From Nocardia mexicana NBRC 108244 (lineage in GTDB: Bacteria; Actinomycetota; Actinomycetes; Mycobacteriales; Mycobacteriaceae), in the NCBI RefSeq assembly GCF_001613165.1, contig NZ_BDBV01000109.1:1-51606 (forward strand): a stretch of 51,606 nucleotides of DNA. Reading direction: 5' to 3'. Below the pieces are notes generated by a model. That model ran no database searches, was not told the origin of the DNA, and saw nothing but the letters and a program-made list of their open reading frames with translations. Shown here one piece after another: positions 23,146-32,825 of the stretch. Both the position numbers and the translations under genes were made by a program. Positions within the stretch are counted from its first letter, which is position 1; each line of letters begins with the position of its first letter.

Positions 23146-24320
23146 GCGTGCGCGTCGAGGTGCCCGACGGTTCGCTGTTCGGGCCGGAGAATCTGCCCTA
23201 CGGCGTGTTCGATCCGGGGGACAGAACCTTCCGGGTCGGCGTACGCCTCGGCGACTCGGTCCTGGATCTCGCTGTGCTGCTGGAGGATTCGGTATTCGCG
23301 CGGCCGGATCTGAATGCCTTTCTGGCACAGGGCCCGGACCGCTGGCGCGAGGTGCGCGAGCGAATACAGCGGCTGATCACCACCGCGATCCCCGACGCCG
23401 CCGTACACCCCTTGTCGTCGGTGCGGCTGCGGCTGCCGATCGAGATCGGCGACTACGTCGACTTCTACGCCAGCATCGACCACGCCACCAACCTCGGGCG
23501 GCTGCTGCGCCCGAACGGTGAACCGCTGCTGCCGAATTGGCGGCATCTGCCGGTCGGATACCACGGGCGCGCGGGCACGGTGGTGGTCTCGGGTACCGAT
23601 ATCACCCGGCCCTGTGGACAGCGCCGGACCCCGTCCGGTGCACCCGATTTCGGTCCTTCGCAACGGCTGGACATCGAGGCCGAGCTCGGCTTCGTGGTCG
23701 GGCGCGGGTCACGACCGGGCGGCCCGATTCCGATCGACGAGTGCGCCGACCGCATCTTCGGCGTCGCCCTGGTCAACGACTGGTCCGCCCGCGACATCCA
23801 GACCTGGGAGTATCAGCCGCTGGGCCCGTTCCTCGGCAAGTCCTTCGCCACCTCGATGGCCGCGTGGATCACGCCGATGGCCGCGCTCGATGCGGCCCGG
23901 ATTCCGCTACCGCCACAGCGACCCGAACCGCTGCCGTACTTGCGCGAGCGCGAACCCTGGGGCCTGGACATGGAATTGGCAGTGCGGTGGAACGGCACTG
24001 TGGTCTCGCGGCCGCCCTACGGCCGGATGTACTGGTCCCCGGCGCAAATGCTGGCGCACATGACCGCCAACGGCGCCTCGGTCCGCCCCGGCGACCTGTT
24101 CGCCTCCGGCACCATCTCCGGATCGGAGCGCGATCAGCTCGGCTCGTTCATGGAATTGTCGTGGGGCGGAAGCGAACCCATAGATGTCGGCGGTTCCCCA
24201 CGGACGTTCCTCGTGGACGGCGATCTGGTGGAACTCACCGCCACGGCCCCGGGTCCGGGCGGATCGCGAATCGGACTGGGCGAGGTCAGCGGGCTCATCC
24301 TGCCCGCGCAGATCTCCTGA
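23142..24320 (+). CDS. fahA: Fumarylacetoacetase
   Basis: It hydrolyses fumarylacetoacetate to fumarate and acetoacetate, the last step of homogentisate catabolism. The 392-residue protein has the N-terminal SH3-like domain (PDGSLFGPENLPYGVFDPGD) and the catalytic FAH domain with YVDFYASIDHATNLG, LPVGYHGRAGTVVVSGTDI, LDIEAELGFVVG, LVNDWSARDIQTWEYQPLGPF, KSFATSMAAWI and ASGTISG, containing the metal-binding Asp/Glu set. The start ATG overlaps the hmgA stop, giving a two-gene catabolic operon. Confidence 0.96.
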   Translation: MSVRVEVPDGSLFGPENLPYGVFDPGDRTFRVGVRLGDSVLDLAVLLEDSVFARPDLNAFLAQGPDRWREVRERIQRLITTAIPDAAVHPLSSVRLRLPIEIGDYVDFYASIDHATNLGRLLRPNGEPLLPNWRHLPVGYHGRAGTVVVSGTDITRPCGQRRTPSGAPDFGPSQRLDIEAELGFVVGRGSRPGGPIPIDECADRIFGVALVNDWSARDIQTWEYQPLGPFLGKSFATSMAAWITPMAALDAARIPLPPQRPEPLPYLREREPWGLDMELAVRWNGTVVSRPPYGRMYWSPAQMLAHMTANGASVRPGDLFASGTISGSERDQLGSFMELSWGGSEPIDVGGSPRTFLVDGDLVELTATAPGPGGSRIGLGEVSGLILPAQIS

Positions 24321-24378
24321 CCCGGTTGCGATTCCTGCTGCGCTCGACTCGAAACTCGCTGTCGGAAGCCAGGATTGC

Positions 24379-24433
24379 CGCGCCGCTGTGCCACGGGGTC
24401 TCGAACGGGACCCCGTGACACCGTGGCGGCGCG
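24379..24433. terminator. Large bidirectional hairpin between convergent genes
   Basis: The outer stem CGCGCCGC/GCGGCGCG and inner stem CACGGGGTC/GACCCCGTG (loop TCGAACGG) form a long imperfect hairpin between fahA (ends 24320) and the convergent gene ending at 24447. Confidence 0.75.
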
Positions 24434-24446
24434 ACTCGGCATCGCA

Positions 24447-24845
24447 TCACGCGGCGGCGAGCGCTCCGTTGATCTTGCGGGTCATCTCGGCCATGGTCGG
24501 GCTGGGCTTGACCTGCTCCACCTGGGCGGCCTCGATGGCGACGCCGATGGTGCTGCGGAAGTTGTCGGCCTCCGCCGGGTCCTGCTGCTCGAGCAGGGTC
24601 ACCGCGGCCGTCAGGGCGGGCAGCACATGGTCGGCGAGTTCGGCCACGGACTTGCCGTTCAGTTCGATGTCCTTCGACTTCGCGGCCAGCACGTGCCCGA
24701 CCACGCCGGTCGACGACCACAGCGCGACCGAACCCTTGGTGGCGATCCTGTGCGGCTTGCTACCGGCGGAGGCCAGCAGCGATACGACACCGTAGGCGGC
24801 GGTCCGGATGGTGGCCTTGTCCTGGGCGGTGAGGGTGACAGACAT
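24447..24845 (-). CDS. Conserved hypothetical protein
   Basis: A 132-residue mostly helical protein, probably cytoplasmic, starting MSVTLTAQDKATIRTAAYGVVSLLASAG. It contains GSVALWSSTGVVGHVLAAKSKDIELNGKSVAELADHVLPALTAAV. It lacks a signal sequence and has no recognised catalytic motif. The start at 24845 is supported by AAGGAG 6 nt upstream. Similar short proteins occur in actinobacteria without known function. It is transcribed alone, away from thiC; 24846-25017 between them holds only a run of loosely repeated CGCCTGA-like units and no gene. Confidence 0.8.
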   Translation of the reverse strand: MSVTLTAQDKATIRTAAYGVVSLLASAGSKPHRIATKGSVALWSSTGVVGHVLAAKSKDIELNGKSVAELADHVLPALTAAVTLLEQQDPAEADNFRSTIGVAIEAAQVEQVKPSPTMAEMTRKINGALAAA

Positions 24846-25017
24846 GATGTGCTCCTTGATATTTCGCGGTGTTCGCGGGTGTCGGTGTTGACGTGACTAC
24901 ATTCGCCCGCCCGCCTGACACCGCCCTGATGCCCGCCTGATACGCCCACTGACACGGCCGGAGGTCGAGATATCGAGCCACTCGAGCTGGTACATCCAGC
25001 CCGATCACCGCGGTCCG

Positions 25018-25047
25018 CTGACATGCTCGGCGGGACCCATGTACCCT
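25018..25047 (+). promoter_or_regulatory. Candidate thiC promoter
   Basis: CTGACA (25018-25023) and TACCCT (25042-25047) are separated by 18 nt and would start transcription about 15 bp before the TPP riboswitch. Confidence 0.5.
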
Positions 25048-25069
25048 CGGCCGAGGACAACTGCACATG

Positions 25070-25170
25070 CCTACGGGGGCTCGCACCAGCGGGCTGAGAG
25101 GACGGCTAGCCCAATCGGGCGGATCAGGGCCGTCGACCGTTCGAACCTGACCGGGTAATGCCGGCGTAGG
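25070..25170 (+). promoter_or_regulatory. TPP riboswitch (THI element)
   Basis: The closing stem is CCTACG (25070-25075) with CGTAGG (25165-25170). Inside are the hallmark conserved segments GGGCTGAGAGGACGGC and GAACCTGACCGGGTAATGCCGG of thiamine pyrophosphate riboswitches. The 3' stem leads directly into the AGGGAGG ribosome-binding site of thiC, so TPP probably blocks translation initiation. Confidence 0.96.
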
Positions 25171-25182
25171 GAGGATTCACCC

Positions 25183-26835
<1,653 letters not shown>

Positions 26836-26878
26836 GCGCGTCGAAATCGCCTGATACAGCACGCCTCCCGCCATCCTC

Positions 26879-26914
26879 GCGGAGGCCGGGGTCCCGCCTG
26901 GCCCCGACCTCCGC
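26879..26914. terminator. thiC / VOC gene terminator hairpin
   Basis: GCGGAGGCCGGGG (26879-26891) pairs with CCCCGACCTCCGC (26902-26914), 13 bp with one mismatch, between the convergent thiC and VOC gene ends. It can serve both. Confidence 0.75.
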
Positions 26915-26937
26915 AGGGTTGGCGGCGGGGTGCCGCT

Positions 26938-27339
26938 TCAGGCGCGGGCCGAGATTTGCTGTATGCCCCAGCTGTTGCCGTCCGGATCGTCGAAGAAGAG
27001 GAAGCCGACGTTGTCCAGCGAACCGTCGGGACTCGGTGCGACCGTCTGGATCTCGCCGACATCGAGGCCGCGTTCGACGAGTTCGGCTCGCGCCCTGGGC
27101 AGATCGGGAACGACGAGCTGCAGGCCCTTGACCGAGCCCGGTTCCATCTTCGGCACCGCCGGGCCGTCGCCGATGACGATCGAGCAGCCCGACCCCGGCG
27201 GCGTCAGCTGAACGACGCGCCCGCCGGTGGGAACGGTGGTGTCGTGGTCGACGACGAAACCGAGCCTGTCGTGATAGAACTCCTTGGCGCGGTCGAGGTC
27301 CGAGACGGGGACGATGACAACCTCGAGAGTCCAGTTCAT
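26938..27339 (-). CDS. VOC-superfamily (glyoxalase-like) protein
   Basis: A 133-residue single-unit vicinal oxygen chelate protein with paired beta-alpha-beta-beta-beta modules: MNWTLEVVIVPVSDLDRAKEFYHDRLGFVVDHDT, then GLQLVVPDLPRARAELVERGLDVGEI and FLFFDDPDGNSWGIQQI. Such proteins include dioxygenases, glyoxalases and resistance proteins; the substrate cannot be inferred. The start at 27339 is set by GAAAGGAAAG a few nt upstream. The TetR gene 85 bp upstream on the same strand may regulate it. Confidence 0.9.
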   Translation of the reverse strand: MNWTLEVVIVPVSDLDRAKEFYHDRLGFVVDHDTTVPTGGRVVQLTPPGSGCSIVIGDGPAVPKMEPGSVKGLQLVVPDLPRARAELVERGLDVGEIQTVAPSPDGSLDNVGFLFFDDPDGNSWGIQQISARA

Positions 27340-27424
27340 GGGCTTTCCTTTCGGTGGGTACAGCACTGACTAGGACTGAAGACGGTGTGCCCCGGCGGAA
27401 TTCATCGACGACGCGGACGATCGC

Positions 27425-28072
27425 TCATCCACGGGGGCGCCATCGCTCGGCGAACTCGTTCGGTGCTGGTGGCGGGCCCGGCAGGTCTCCCTCCGTGGCC
27501 AGCCCGTCGATCAGGAGCGCCAGCACGCGGCGACGCAGTTGCGCGGTGCGCTCGGCATCGGGCAGCACGATCGCCGCGCACGCCTCGAGAATCAGCCCGA
27601 GGTCCTGCACGGTCGCCCCGGGCCGCAGCCGACCCGAGGCGTGGGCGCGCCGCACGATCTCCTCGTTCAGCACGCCCGCCCGCTGCACCTCGGGCAGGAT
27701 CGACTCGTCCGGCGTGAAGGTCCCGGCGAGCCGCACGGTCAGCGAGTGCACATCGGCATCCACCACCCTCCGCAGAAAATCGACCAGCACCTGCCAGCCG
27801 TCGTCCAGCTCGAGCGCCGCCTCCGCCTCCTCGTTGTAGCGGCGCAGGCCGTCGTAGCAGAGGGTGCGCAGCAGGTCTTCCTTGCTCGGATAGCGGCGAT
27901 ACAGCGCGCTGATCCCCACCCCGGCCCGTTCGGCGACGGCCGAGATCGGCGCGCCCGAGTCGGCGAGGAACACCGCGCGGGCGGCCTCCAGAATAATCCC
28001 GTCATTGCGCGCGGCCTGGGCTTTTCGGCCGGGCAGGGGCTTGCGGGCCGGGGTGTCGGCTGTCTTCGGCAT
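27425..28072 (-). CDS. TetR-family transcriptional regulator
   Basis: A 215-residue regulator with a basic Pro-rich start (ARKPLPGRKAQAARND), HTH at about residues 25-70 (ILEAARAVFLADSGAPISAVAERAGVGISALYRRYPSKEDLL) and a helical C-terminal ligand domain. Its C-terminal fold resembles AcrR-like drug or stress regulators. Overlapping inverted repeats immediately upstream (28093-28128) point to autoregulation. It is followed by the VOC gene, a plausible target. Confidence 0.92.
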   Translation of the reverse strand: MPKTADTPARKPLPGRKAQAARNDGIILEAARAVFLADSGAPISAVAERAGVGISALYRRYPSKEDLLRTLCYDGLRRYNEEAEAALELDDGWQVLVDFLRRVVDADVHSLTVRLAGTFTPDESILPEVQRAGVLNEEIVRRAHASGRLRPGATVQDLGLILEACAAIVLPDAERTAQLRRRVLALLIDGLATEGDLPGPPPAPNEFAERWRPRG

Positions 28073-28092
28073 GACCTCAGACTAACACCTGA

Positions 28093-28128
28093 AACGGAAT
28101 GATCCGTTCTGTTCAGAATATCGGATCA
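28093..28128. promoter_or_regulatory. Overlapping TetR operator repeats
   Basis: AACGGA-ATGA-TCCGTT (28093-28108) is a perfect 6-bp inverted repeat. TGATCCG (28100-28106) also pairs with CGGATCA (28122-28128) across 15 nt. Both lie 20-56 bp upstream of the TetR start, in the small gap before the end of the GTPase gene (part of the second repeat falls inside that gene's 3' end). Confidence 0.6.
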
Positions 28129-29268
28129 GTGCCGGTGCACCTCACCCCAGGACGGGAACGGGTCGGGATACCCCACCCACTCCCCCGGACCCGCGGCGAA
28201 CTCGGCGTCGGTGAGCAGGGCGCCGTCGAGCAGGCCGCGCACGTGATCACGGTCGAGCTTCACCCCGATGAAGACGATCTCCTGGCCGGGCGGAGTCTCC
28301 AGCGACGACCACCAGGCGGCCGGTTCGAAGGTCAGGTTCGGCCCGGCCTGCGACCAGATGGCGGCCAGCGCGGGGCGGCTGGCGAACCAGCAGAATCCCT
28401 TGCTGCGCAACAGACCTCGCAGCCGACTCAGGACGCCGTCCAGCCGCTGCGGATGGAAGGGACGGTCCGCCGTATAGGTGAGGGAGCGAATGCCGTACTC
28501 CTCGGTCTCGGGAGTATGACCACCGGCGAGTTCCTCGGCCCAGCCCGCGGATTCGGCCGCGGCCACCGGGTTGTAGCGCCCGGTGTCGAGCACCTCGGAC
28601 AGCTCGACCACGCCGCGTTCGACGCGCAGCACGCGGGCGGCGGGATTCATCCGCCGCACCGTCGCCTCCACCGTGCCAACGGCATTGGCGCTCACCAGAT
28701 CGGTCTTGTTGATCAGCAGGACGTCGGCGAACTCCACCTGATCCACCAGCAGGTCGGCGATCGAGCGCGAATCCCCCTCGCCCGCTTCGAGATTGCGATC
28801 GGCCAGCGCCTCGCCGCGCACCACCTCCCCCAGGAAGGTGCTGGCGTCGACCACCGTCACCATCGTGTCCAGGCGCGCGAAATCGCCCAGCTTGTAACCG
28901 TTCTCGAACTCCCACTCGAAGGTCGCGGCCACCGGCATCGGTTCGGAGATTCCGGTCGACTCGATCACCAGCTGGTCGAAGCGGCCCTCGCGGGCCAGGC
29001 GGCCGACCGTCTCGATCAGGTCCTCGCGCAGCGTGCAGCAGATACAGCCGTTGGTGAGCTCGACGAGCTTCTCCTCGGTGCGATCCAGATGCCCCTGCCC
29101 GGCCACCAGCGCCGCGTCGATATTGACCTCGCTCATGTCGTTGACGACGACCGCCACCCGGCGGCCCTCGCGGTTGGCGAGGATGTGGTTGAGCAGGGTC
29201 GTCTTGCCCGCGCCGAGGAATCCGGAGAGCACGGTCACGGGCAGCAGGTCGGCGTTCGATGCAGTCAC
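28126..29268 (-). CDS. COG0523 GTPase, putative zinc chaperone (CobW-like)
   Basis: A 380-residue G3E-family GTPase with Walker A GFLGAGKTTLLNHIL, the metal-binding GCICC motif (TNGCICCTLREDL), IESTGISEP and base motif NKTDL; the C-terminal CobW_C domain follows. With a Zur box on its promoter it is best read as a zinc-starvation metallochaperone like YciC/ZigA or the mycobacterial Zur-controlled Mrf (Rv0106 family), which acts with ribosome hibernation (family knowledge; role here inferred). The start is placed at GTG 29268, since the frame upstream would read through the Zur box. There is no Shine-Dalgarno, and a -10 TATCAT sits 7 nt ahead, so the mRNA is probably leaderless. Confidence 0.92.
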   Translation of the reverse strand: MTASNADLLPVTVLSGFLGAGKTTLLNHILANREGRRVAVVVNDMSEVNIDAALVAGQGHLDRTEEKLVELTNGCICCTLREDLIETVGRLAREGRFDQLVIESTGISEPMPVAATFEWEFENGYKLGDFARLDTMVTVVDASTFLGEVVRGEALADRNLEAGEGDSRSIADLLVDQVEFADVLLINKTDLVSANAVGTVEATVRRMNPAARVLRVERGVVELSEVLDTGRYNPVAAAESAGWAEELAGGHTPETEEYGIRSLTYTADRPFHPQRLDGVLSRLRGLLRSKGFCWFASRPALAAIWSQAGPNLTFEPAAWWSSLETPPGQEIVFIGVKLDRDHVRGLLDGALLTDAEFAAGPGEWVGYPDPFPSWGEVHRH

Positions 29269-29273
29269 AATCT

Positions 29274-29294
29274 TAATGATAATCATTTTCATTA
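29274..29294 (-). promoter_or_regulatory. Zur box overlapping the GTPase -10
   Basis: A 21-bp near-palindrome centred on TGATAATCATTTTCA matches the actinobacterial Zur operator. It overlaps the minus-strand -10 element TATCAT (29276-29281) and starts 6 bp upstream of the GTG. Zinc-loaded Zur would block polymerase. Confidence 0.9.
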
Positions 29295-29323
29295 AAGCTG
29301 TGGAGGCGGGGCCCGGGAGGTCG

Positions 29324-29329
29324 TAGTGT
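29324..29329 (+). promoter_or_regulatory. Predicted leaderless -10 of thiD
   Basis: TAGTGT lies exactly 7 nt before the GTG start at 29337, the geometry of a leaderless transcript; no Shine-Dalgarno is present at a usable distance (GGGAGG is 17 nt away). No clear -35 is seen. Confidence 0.5.
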
Positions 29330-29336
29330 CTAGGGC

Positions 29337-30182
29337 GTGAAACTGCTGCCTCTGACACCCGACGGCCGGACGCCGGTGCGCGCGCTCACCATCGCCGGGA
29401 CCGATTCCGGCGGCGGCGCGGGCATCCAGGCCGACTCCCGCACCATGGCCATGCTGGGCGTGCACGCCTGCGTCGCGGTGGCGGCGGTGACCGTGCAGAA
29501 CTCGGTGGGCGTCAGCGGTTTTCACGAGATCCCACCGCAGACCGTCGCCGACCAGGTGCGCGTGGTCGTCGGCGATATCGGGATCGGCGCGGCCAAGACC
29601 GGGATGCTGGCCTCCACCGCGATCATCGAGGCGGTGGCGGACGTGTGCCGGGAGGTCGGCATCGGGCGCGACGGCACGATTCCGCTGGTGGTGGATCCGG
29701 TGGCGGCGTCCATGCACGGCGACCCGCTACTGCACGCCGAGGCCCTGGACGCGTTGCGGGAGGCGTTGATTCCGCTGGCCACCGTCGTCACCCCCAACCT
29801 GGACGAGGTGCGGCTGCTCACCGGCGTGCACGTCACCGACGATCGCAGCGCCCGCCAGGCCGCCGAGGCCCTGCACAAGCTGGGCCCGAAATGGGCGATC
29901 GTGAAGGGTGGGCACCTGCGCTCCTCCGACTTCAGCACCGATCTGCTGTTCGACGGGGAGAAGTTCCACGAGCTGTCCGCACCGCGCATCGACACCGGCG
30001 ACGACCACGGCGGCGGCGACACGCTGGCCGCGGCCACCGCCTGCGCACTCGCGCACGGTTACGAGGTACCCGAGGCCATCGCGTTCGCCAAGGAGTGGAC
30101 CACCCGCTGCCTGAAGGCCGCGTACCCGCTGGGCGCCGGGCACGGGCCGGTGTCGCCACTGTGGCGGCTGTCCGAAATGTGA
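29337..30182 (+). CDS. thiD: ThiD-type HMP(-P) kinase with variant active site
   Basis: A 281-residue ribokinase-fold kinase that phosphorylates HMP and HMP-P to the pyrophosphate used by ThiE. It has the substrate motif ALTIAGTDSGGGAGIQADSRTMAMLG, the family segment AAKTGMLAS, and VVTPNLDEVRLLTG and AIVKGGH. The anion-hole motif, normally HGTGCTL in ThiD, reads HGGGDTL with Asp at residue 228. This restores the catalytic Asp of ribokinase/pyridoxal kinase types, so specificity may differ. The start is GTG 29337, apparently leaderless and divergent from the Zur-regulated GTPase. Assignment to thiamine synthesis rests on the N-terminal motif and on thiC nearby. Confidence 0.82.
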   Translation: MKLLPLTPDGRTPVRALTIAGTDSGGGAGIQADSRTMAMLGVHACVAVAAVTVQNSVGVSGFHEIPPQTVADQVRVVVGDIGIGAAKTGMLASTAIIEAVADVCREVGIGRDGTIPLVVDPVAASMHGDPLLHAEALDALREALIPLATVVTPNLDEVRLLTGVHVTDDRSARQAAEALHKLGPKWAIVKGGHLRSSDFSTDLLFDGEKFHELSAPRIDTGDDHGGGDTLAAATACALAHGYEVPEAIAFAKEWTTRCLKAAYPLGAGHGPVSPLWRLSEM

Positions 30183-30252
30183 CACCGGTCCGAAAAGCGC
30201 CAGCCGCCGAGAGGTGACCGTAACTGTCCTAACTGCCGGACATACTTCCCCC

Positions 30253-30741
30253 ATGAGCAAAGACGAGCAGCCCGAGATCACCTCCTACGACGACCCGAAC
30301 GCCCCGTGGAACCAGTTGCACACCGACGAGGACGTCGCGAACTGGAACGGCCCGGTCATCGAGGAGTTCCGCGCCAACGCCGGGAAGGTCGGCGGCGCCT
30401 ACGAGGGCAGCACCATGCTGCTGCTCACCACGATCGGCGCCAAGAGCGGCAAGCAGCACGTGGTCCCGCTCGGTGCCTTGTATCGCGATGAGACGCTGTG
30501 GATCAGCTCGTTCATCGAAGATCGTTATCCCGCTTGGTGGTACAACGCCAAGGCCAATCCCGAGGTCGTCATCGAGTTGGGCGGCGCGACCTATCGCGGC
30601 CGCGCGCGGGTGCTGGAGGGCGACGCCTACGACGAGTTCGCCGAATGGGCGCTGGCGAACAACCCGCTACTGGCCGACTTCCAGTCGAAGACCGCGCGGC
30701 CGATGCCGTTCGTAACCCTGGAGCTCGGCGAACAGATCTGA
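30253..30741 (+). CDS. Deazaflavin (F420)-dependent nitroreductase family protein
   Basis: A 162-residue protein of the Ddn-type flavin/deazaflavin oxidoreductase family, which use reduced F420 on quinones or nitro compounds. Typical segments are STMLLLTTIGAKSGKQHVVPLGAL, WWYNAKANPEVVIELGGATYRGRARVL and a short C-terminal strand FVTLELG. The ATG at 30253 is chosen over 30214 for its better N-terminus; there is no Shine-Dalgarno and a possible -10 CATACT ends 6 nt ahead. Substrate unknown. Confidence 0.88.
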   Translation: MSKDEQPEITSYDDPNAPWNQLHTDEDVANWNGPVIEEFRANAGKVGGAYEGSTMLLLTTIGAKSGKQHVVPLGALYRDETLWISSFIEDRYPAWWYNAKANPEVVIELGGATYRGRARVLEGDAYDEFAEWALANNPLLADFQSKTARPMPFVTLELGEQI

Positions 30742-30789
30742 CCCGCAACGTCACGGCTGATCGGTGGCGGGTCGGTTAGGTTTGCCGAT

Positions 30790-31506
30790 ATGACGCCCGC
30801 GGAGGAACTGCTGACGTATGTCGTCGGACTGAACTGCTATGCGCTGCTGCTGATCTACCTGCGGTCGTGGCTGTATCGGGTACCGGTGTACCGGCCGATG
30901 GTGAAGAACTTCTGGCTGTCGGTGCTGCCGCTGTTCGTGCTGGTGCTGGTGTTCGCGGGGATCGCGGTCGCCGACGTGGCCGCGACCCGGGCCGTCGCGA
31001 TCGTCGTCGGAATCGTCGGGCTGGGAATCTGGCTGCTGGCGCTGCCCAACTCCAGCTACCTCATCACCGAGCTGAATCTCAACCATCGCCGGGACGAGGA
31101 TCCCGTGCCGCTCTGGTACGACATCATCGCGGTGCTGTCGTTCGCGATGTCGGGCGTGATCAATATGGTCGTCGCGGTGCTGGTCGTCCAAATGGGTTTC
31201 GTCGTCGCGGTATTCGGTGATACCGACAGCGGCGCCATGCGCGGTGCACCCGCCCGGTCCCTATCCGTGGTGATCATCCTGCTGGTGTCGATCGGGATCT
31301 ATCTCGGGCGCTATCTGCGATTGAACAGCTGGGACGTGAAGTCGCCGCGACGGATGTGGGCGAAGGTCCGCGACCACTTCGATTCCCGGGCGGCGATCGG
31401 GGGATTCGTTCTCTTCTGCCTCACCCACACGGTGTTTCTGCTGCTGGTCTACGGGCTGATCGTCGGGCCGCTGATGGCGGCGCTCGTCGAGGCGACCGCC
31501 GACTAG
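30790..31506 (+). CDS. DUF1361 membrane protein
   Basis: A 238-residue integral membrane protein with about six or seven helices. It carries the DUF1361 signature LPNSSYLITELNLNHRRDEDPVPLWYDIIAVLSFAMSG and a later YLGRYLRLNSWDV. Helices include FWLSVLPLFVLVLVFAGI, VVGIVGLGIWLLAL and FVLFCLTHTVFLLLVYGLI. No function is known for the family. It sits 65 bp upstream of the glycosyltransferase pair on the same strand and may belong to the same envelope-related transcript. Confidence 0.88.
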   Translation: MTPAEELLTYVVGLNCYALLLIYLRSWLYRVPVYRPMVKNFWLSVLPLFVLVLVFAGIAVADVAATRAVAIVVGIVGLGIWLLALPNSSYLITELNLNHRRDEDPVPLWYDIIAVLSFAMSGVINMVVAVLVVQMGFVVAVFGDTDSGAMRGAPARSLSVVIILLVSIGIYLGRYLRLNSWDVKSPRRMWAKVRDHFDSRAAIGGFVLFCLTHTVFLLLVYGLIVGPLMAALVEATAD

Positions 31507-31571
31507 CGCTCACAGGAACCTCCCAGCCCGGACGCAGCACCGCCGCAGGCTGGTGGCCGAAGTTCGTTGTC

Positions 31572-32825
31572 ATGACCGACACAGCTACGGCCGCTCCGGC
31601 GGCGGACCCGGCCGATGCATTAGCGACGCCGGTATTGGATGTGGTGATCCCCGTCTACAACGAGGAACGCGACCTCGGGGCCTGCGTGCGCCGCCTGCAC
31701 GCATTCCTGCGCGCGGGATTCCCGTTCTCGACGCGAATCACCATCGCCGACAACGCATCCACCGACAGCACGCTCGAGGCGGCACGCCTGCTGGCGGACG
31801 AACTCGCGGACGTGCGCGTGGTGCACCTGGACCGCAAGGGCCGCGGCCGGGCGCTGCGCACGGTGTGGGAGGCCTCCGACGCGCAGGTGGTCGCCTATAT
31901 GGACGTGGACCTGTCGACGGATCTCAATGCCCTGCTGCCCCTGGTCGCGCCCCTGGTGTCCGGGCATTCGGATCTCGCCGTCGGCACCCGGCTGGCGAAG
32001 TCGTCCCGGGTGGTGCGCGGACCCAAGCGCGAATTCATCTCCCGCAGTTACAATCTCATTCTCAAGGCCTCCCTGCAGGCGCGATTCTCCGACGCCCAAT
32101 GCGGATTCAAGGCCATGCGGGCTCCCGTGGCCCGGCAGGTGCTGCCGCTGGTGCAGGACGGGGAATGGTTCTTCGACACCGAACTGCTCGTGATCGCAGA
32201 GCGCGCCGGGCTGCGCATCCACGAGGTGCCGGTGGACTGGATCGACGATCCGGACAGCCGCGTCGACATCGTCGACACCGCGCGCAAGGACCTGCTCGGG
32301 GTGTGGCGGGTGGGCCGCGGCCTCGCCACCGGCGCGCTGCCGATCAACGAGCTGCGGGCCGCGATCGGGCGGGAACCGCTGGTGGAGGGGGTTCCGCTGG
32401 GCATGGTGGGACAGCTGGTGCGGTTCGGCATCATCGGCGTCGCGTCCACGCTGGCCTATCTGCTGCTCTATGTCGCGCTGCAGCCTTTCACGGGTGCGCA
32501 GCCGGCGAACTTTCTGGCGCTGCTGCTCACGGCGATCGCCAATACCGCTGCCAACCGGGCCTTCACCTTCGGCGTGCGGGGCTCGAATGCCGCTGTCTCC
32601 CACCACATCCAGGGACTGCTGATCTTCGGGTTCGCCTGGGTGCTGACCAGTGGCTCGCTGTTCGCGCTGCACCGCTGGGCGCCGGATGCTCCGGTGGGAC
32701 TGGAGTTGCTGGTGCTGGTCGTGGCCAATGCCGTGGCGACGCTGAGCCGATTCGTCGGATTGCGGTGGGTGTTCCGCGATGCGGTCACCGACAGCGTTAC
32801 CGCGCCGCAGGGAGGTACCCGATGA
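31572..32825 (+). CDS. GT2 glycosyltransferase fused to GtrA membrane domain
   Basis: A 417-residue protein with an N-terminal GT-A family 2 domain (DVVIPVYNEERDLGACVRRL; metal-binding VAYMDVDLSTDL; FSDAQCGFKAMR; DGEWFFDTELLVIAE), resembling dolichol/polyprenyl-phosphate mannose synthases, and a C-terminal GtrA domain of four helices (residues about 270-395). The fusion likely makes a polyprenyl-phosphate sugar and helps flip it across the membrane. The start at ATG 31572 lacks a clear ribosome-binding site. It overlaps the GT39-type gene by 4 bp (ATGA), so donor and user enzymes are probably coupled. Confidence 0.92.
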   Translation: MTDTATAAPAADPADALATPVLDVVIPVYNEERDLGACVRRLHAFLRAGFPFSTRITIADNASTDSTLEAARLLADELADVRVVHLDRKGRGRALRTVWEASDAQVVAYMDVDLSTDLNALLPLVAPLVSGHSDLAVGTRLAKSSRVVRGPKREFISRSYNLILKASLQARFSDAQCGFKAMRAPVARQVLPLVQDGEWFFDTELLVIAERAGLRIHEVPVDWIDDPDSRVDIVDTARKDLLGVWRVGRGLATGALPINELRAAIGREPLVEGVPLGMVGQLVRFGIIGVASTLAYLLLYVALQPFTGAQPANFLALLLTAIANTAANRAFTFGVRGSNAAVSHHIQGLLIFGFAWVLTSGSLFALHRWAPDAPVGLELLVLVVANAVATLSRFVGLRWVFRDAVTDSVTAPQGGTR

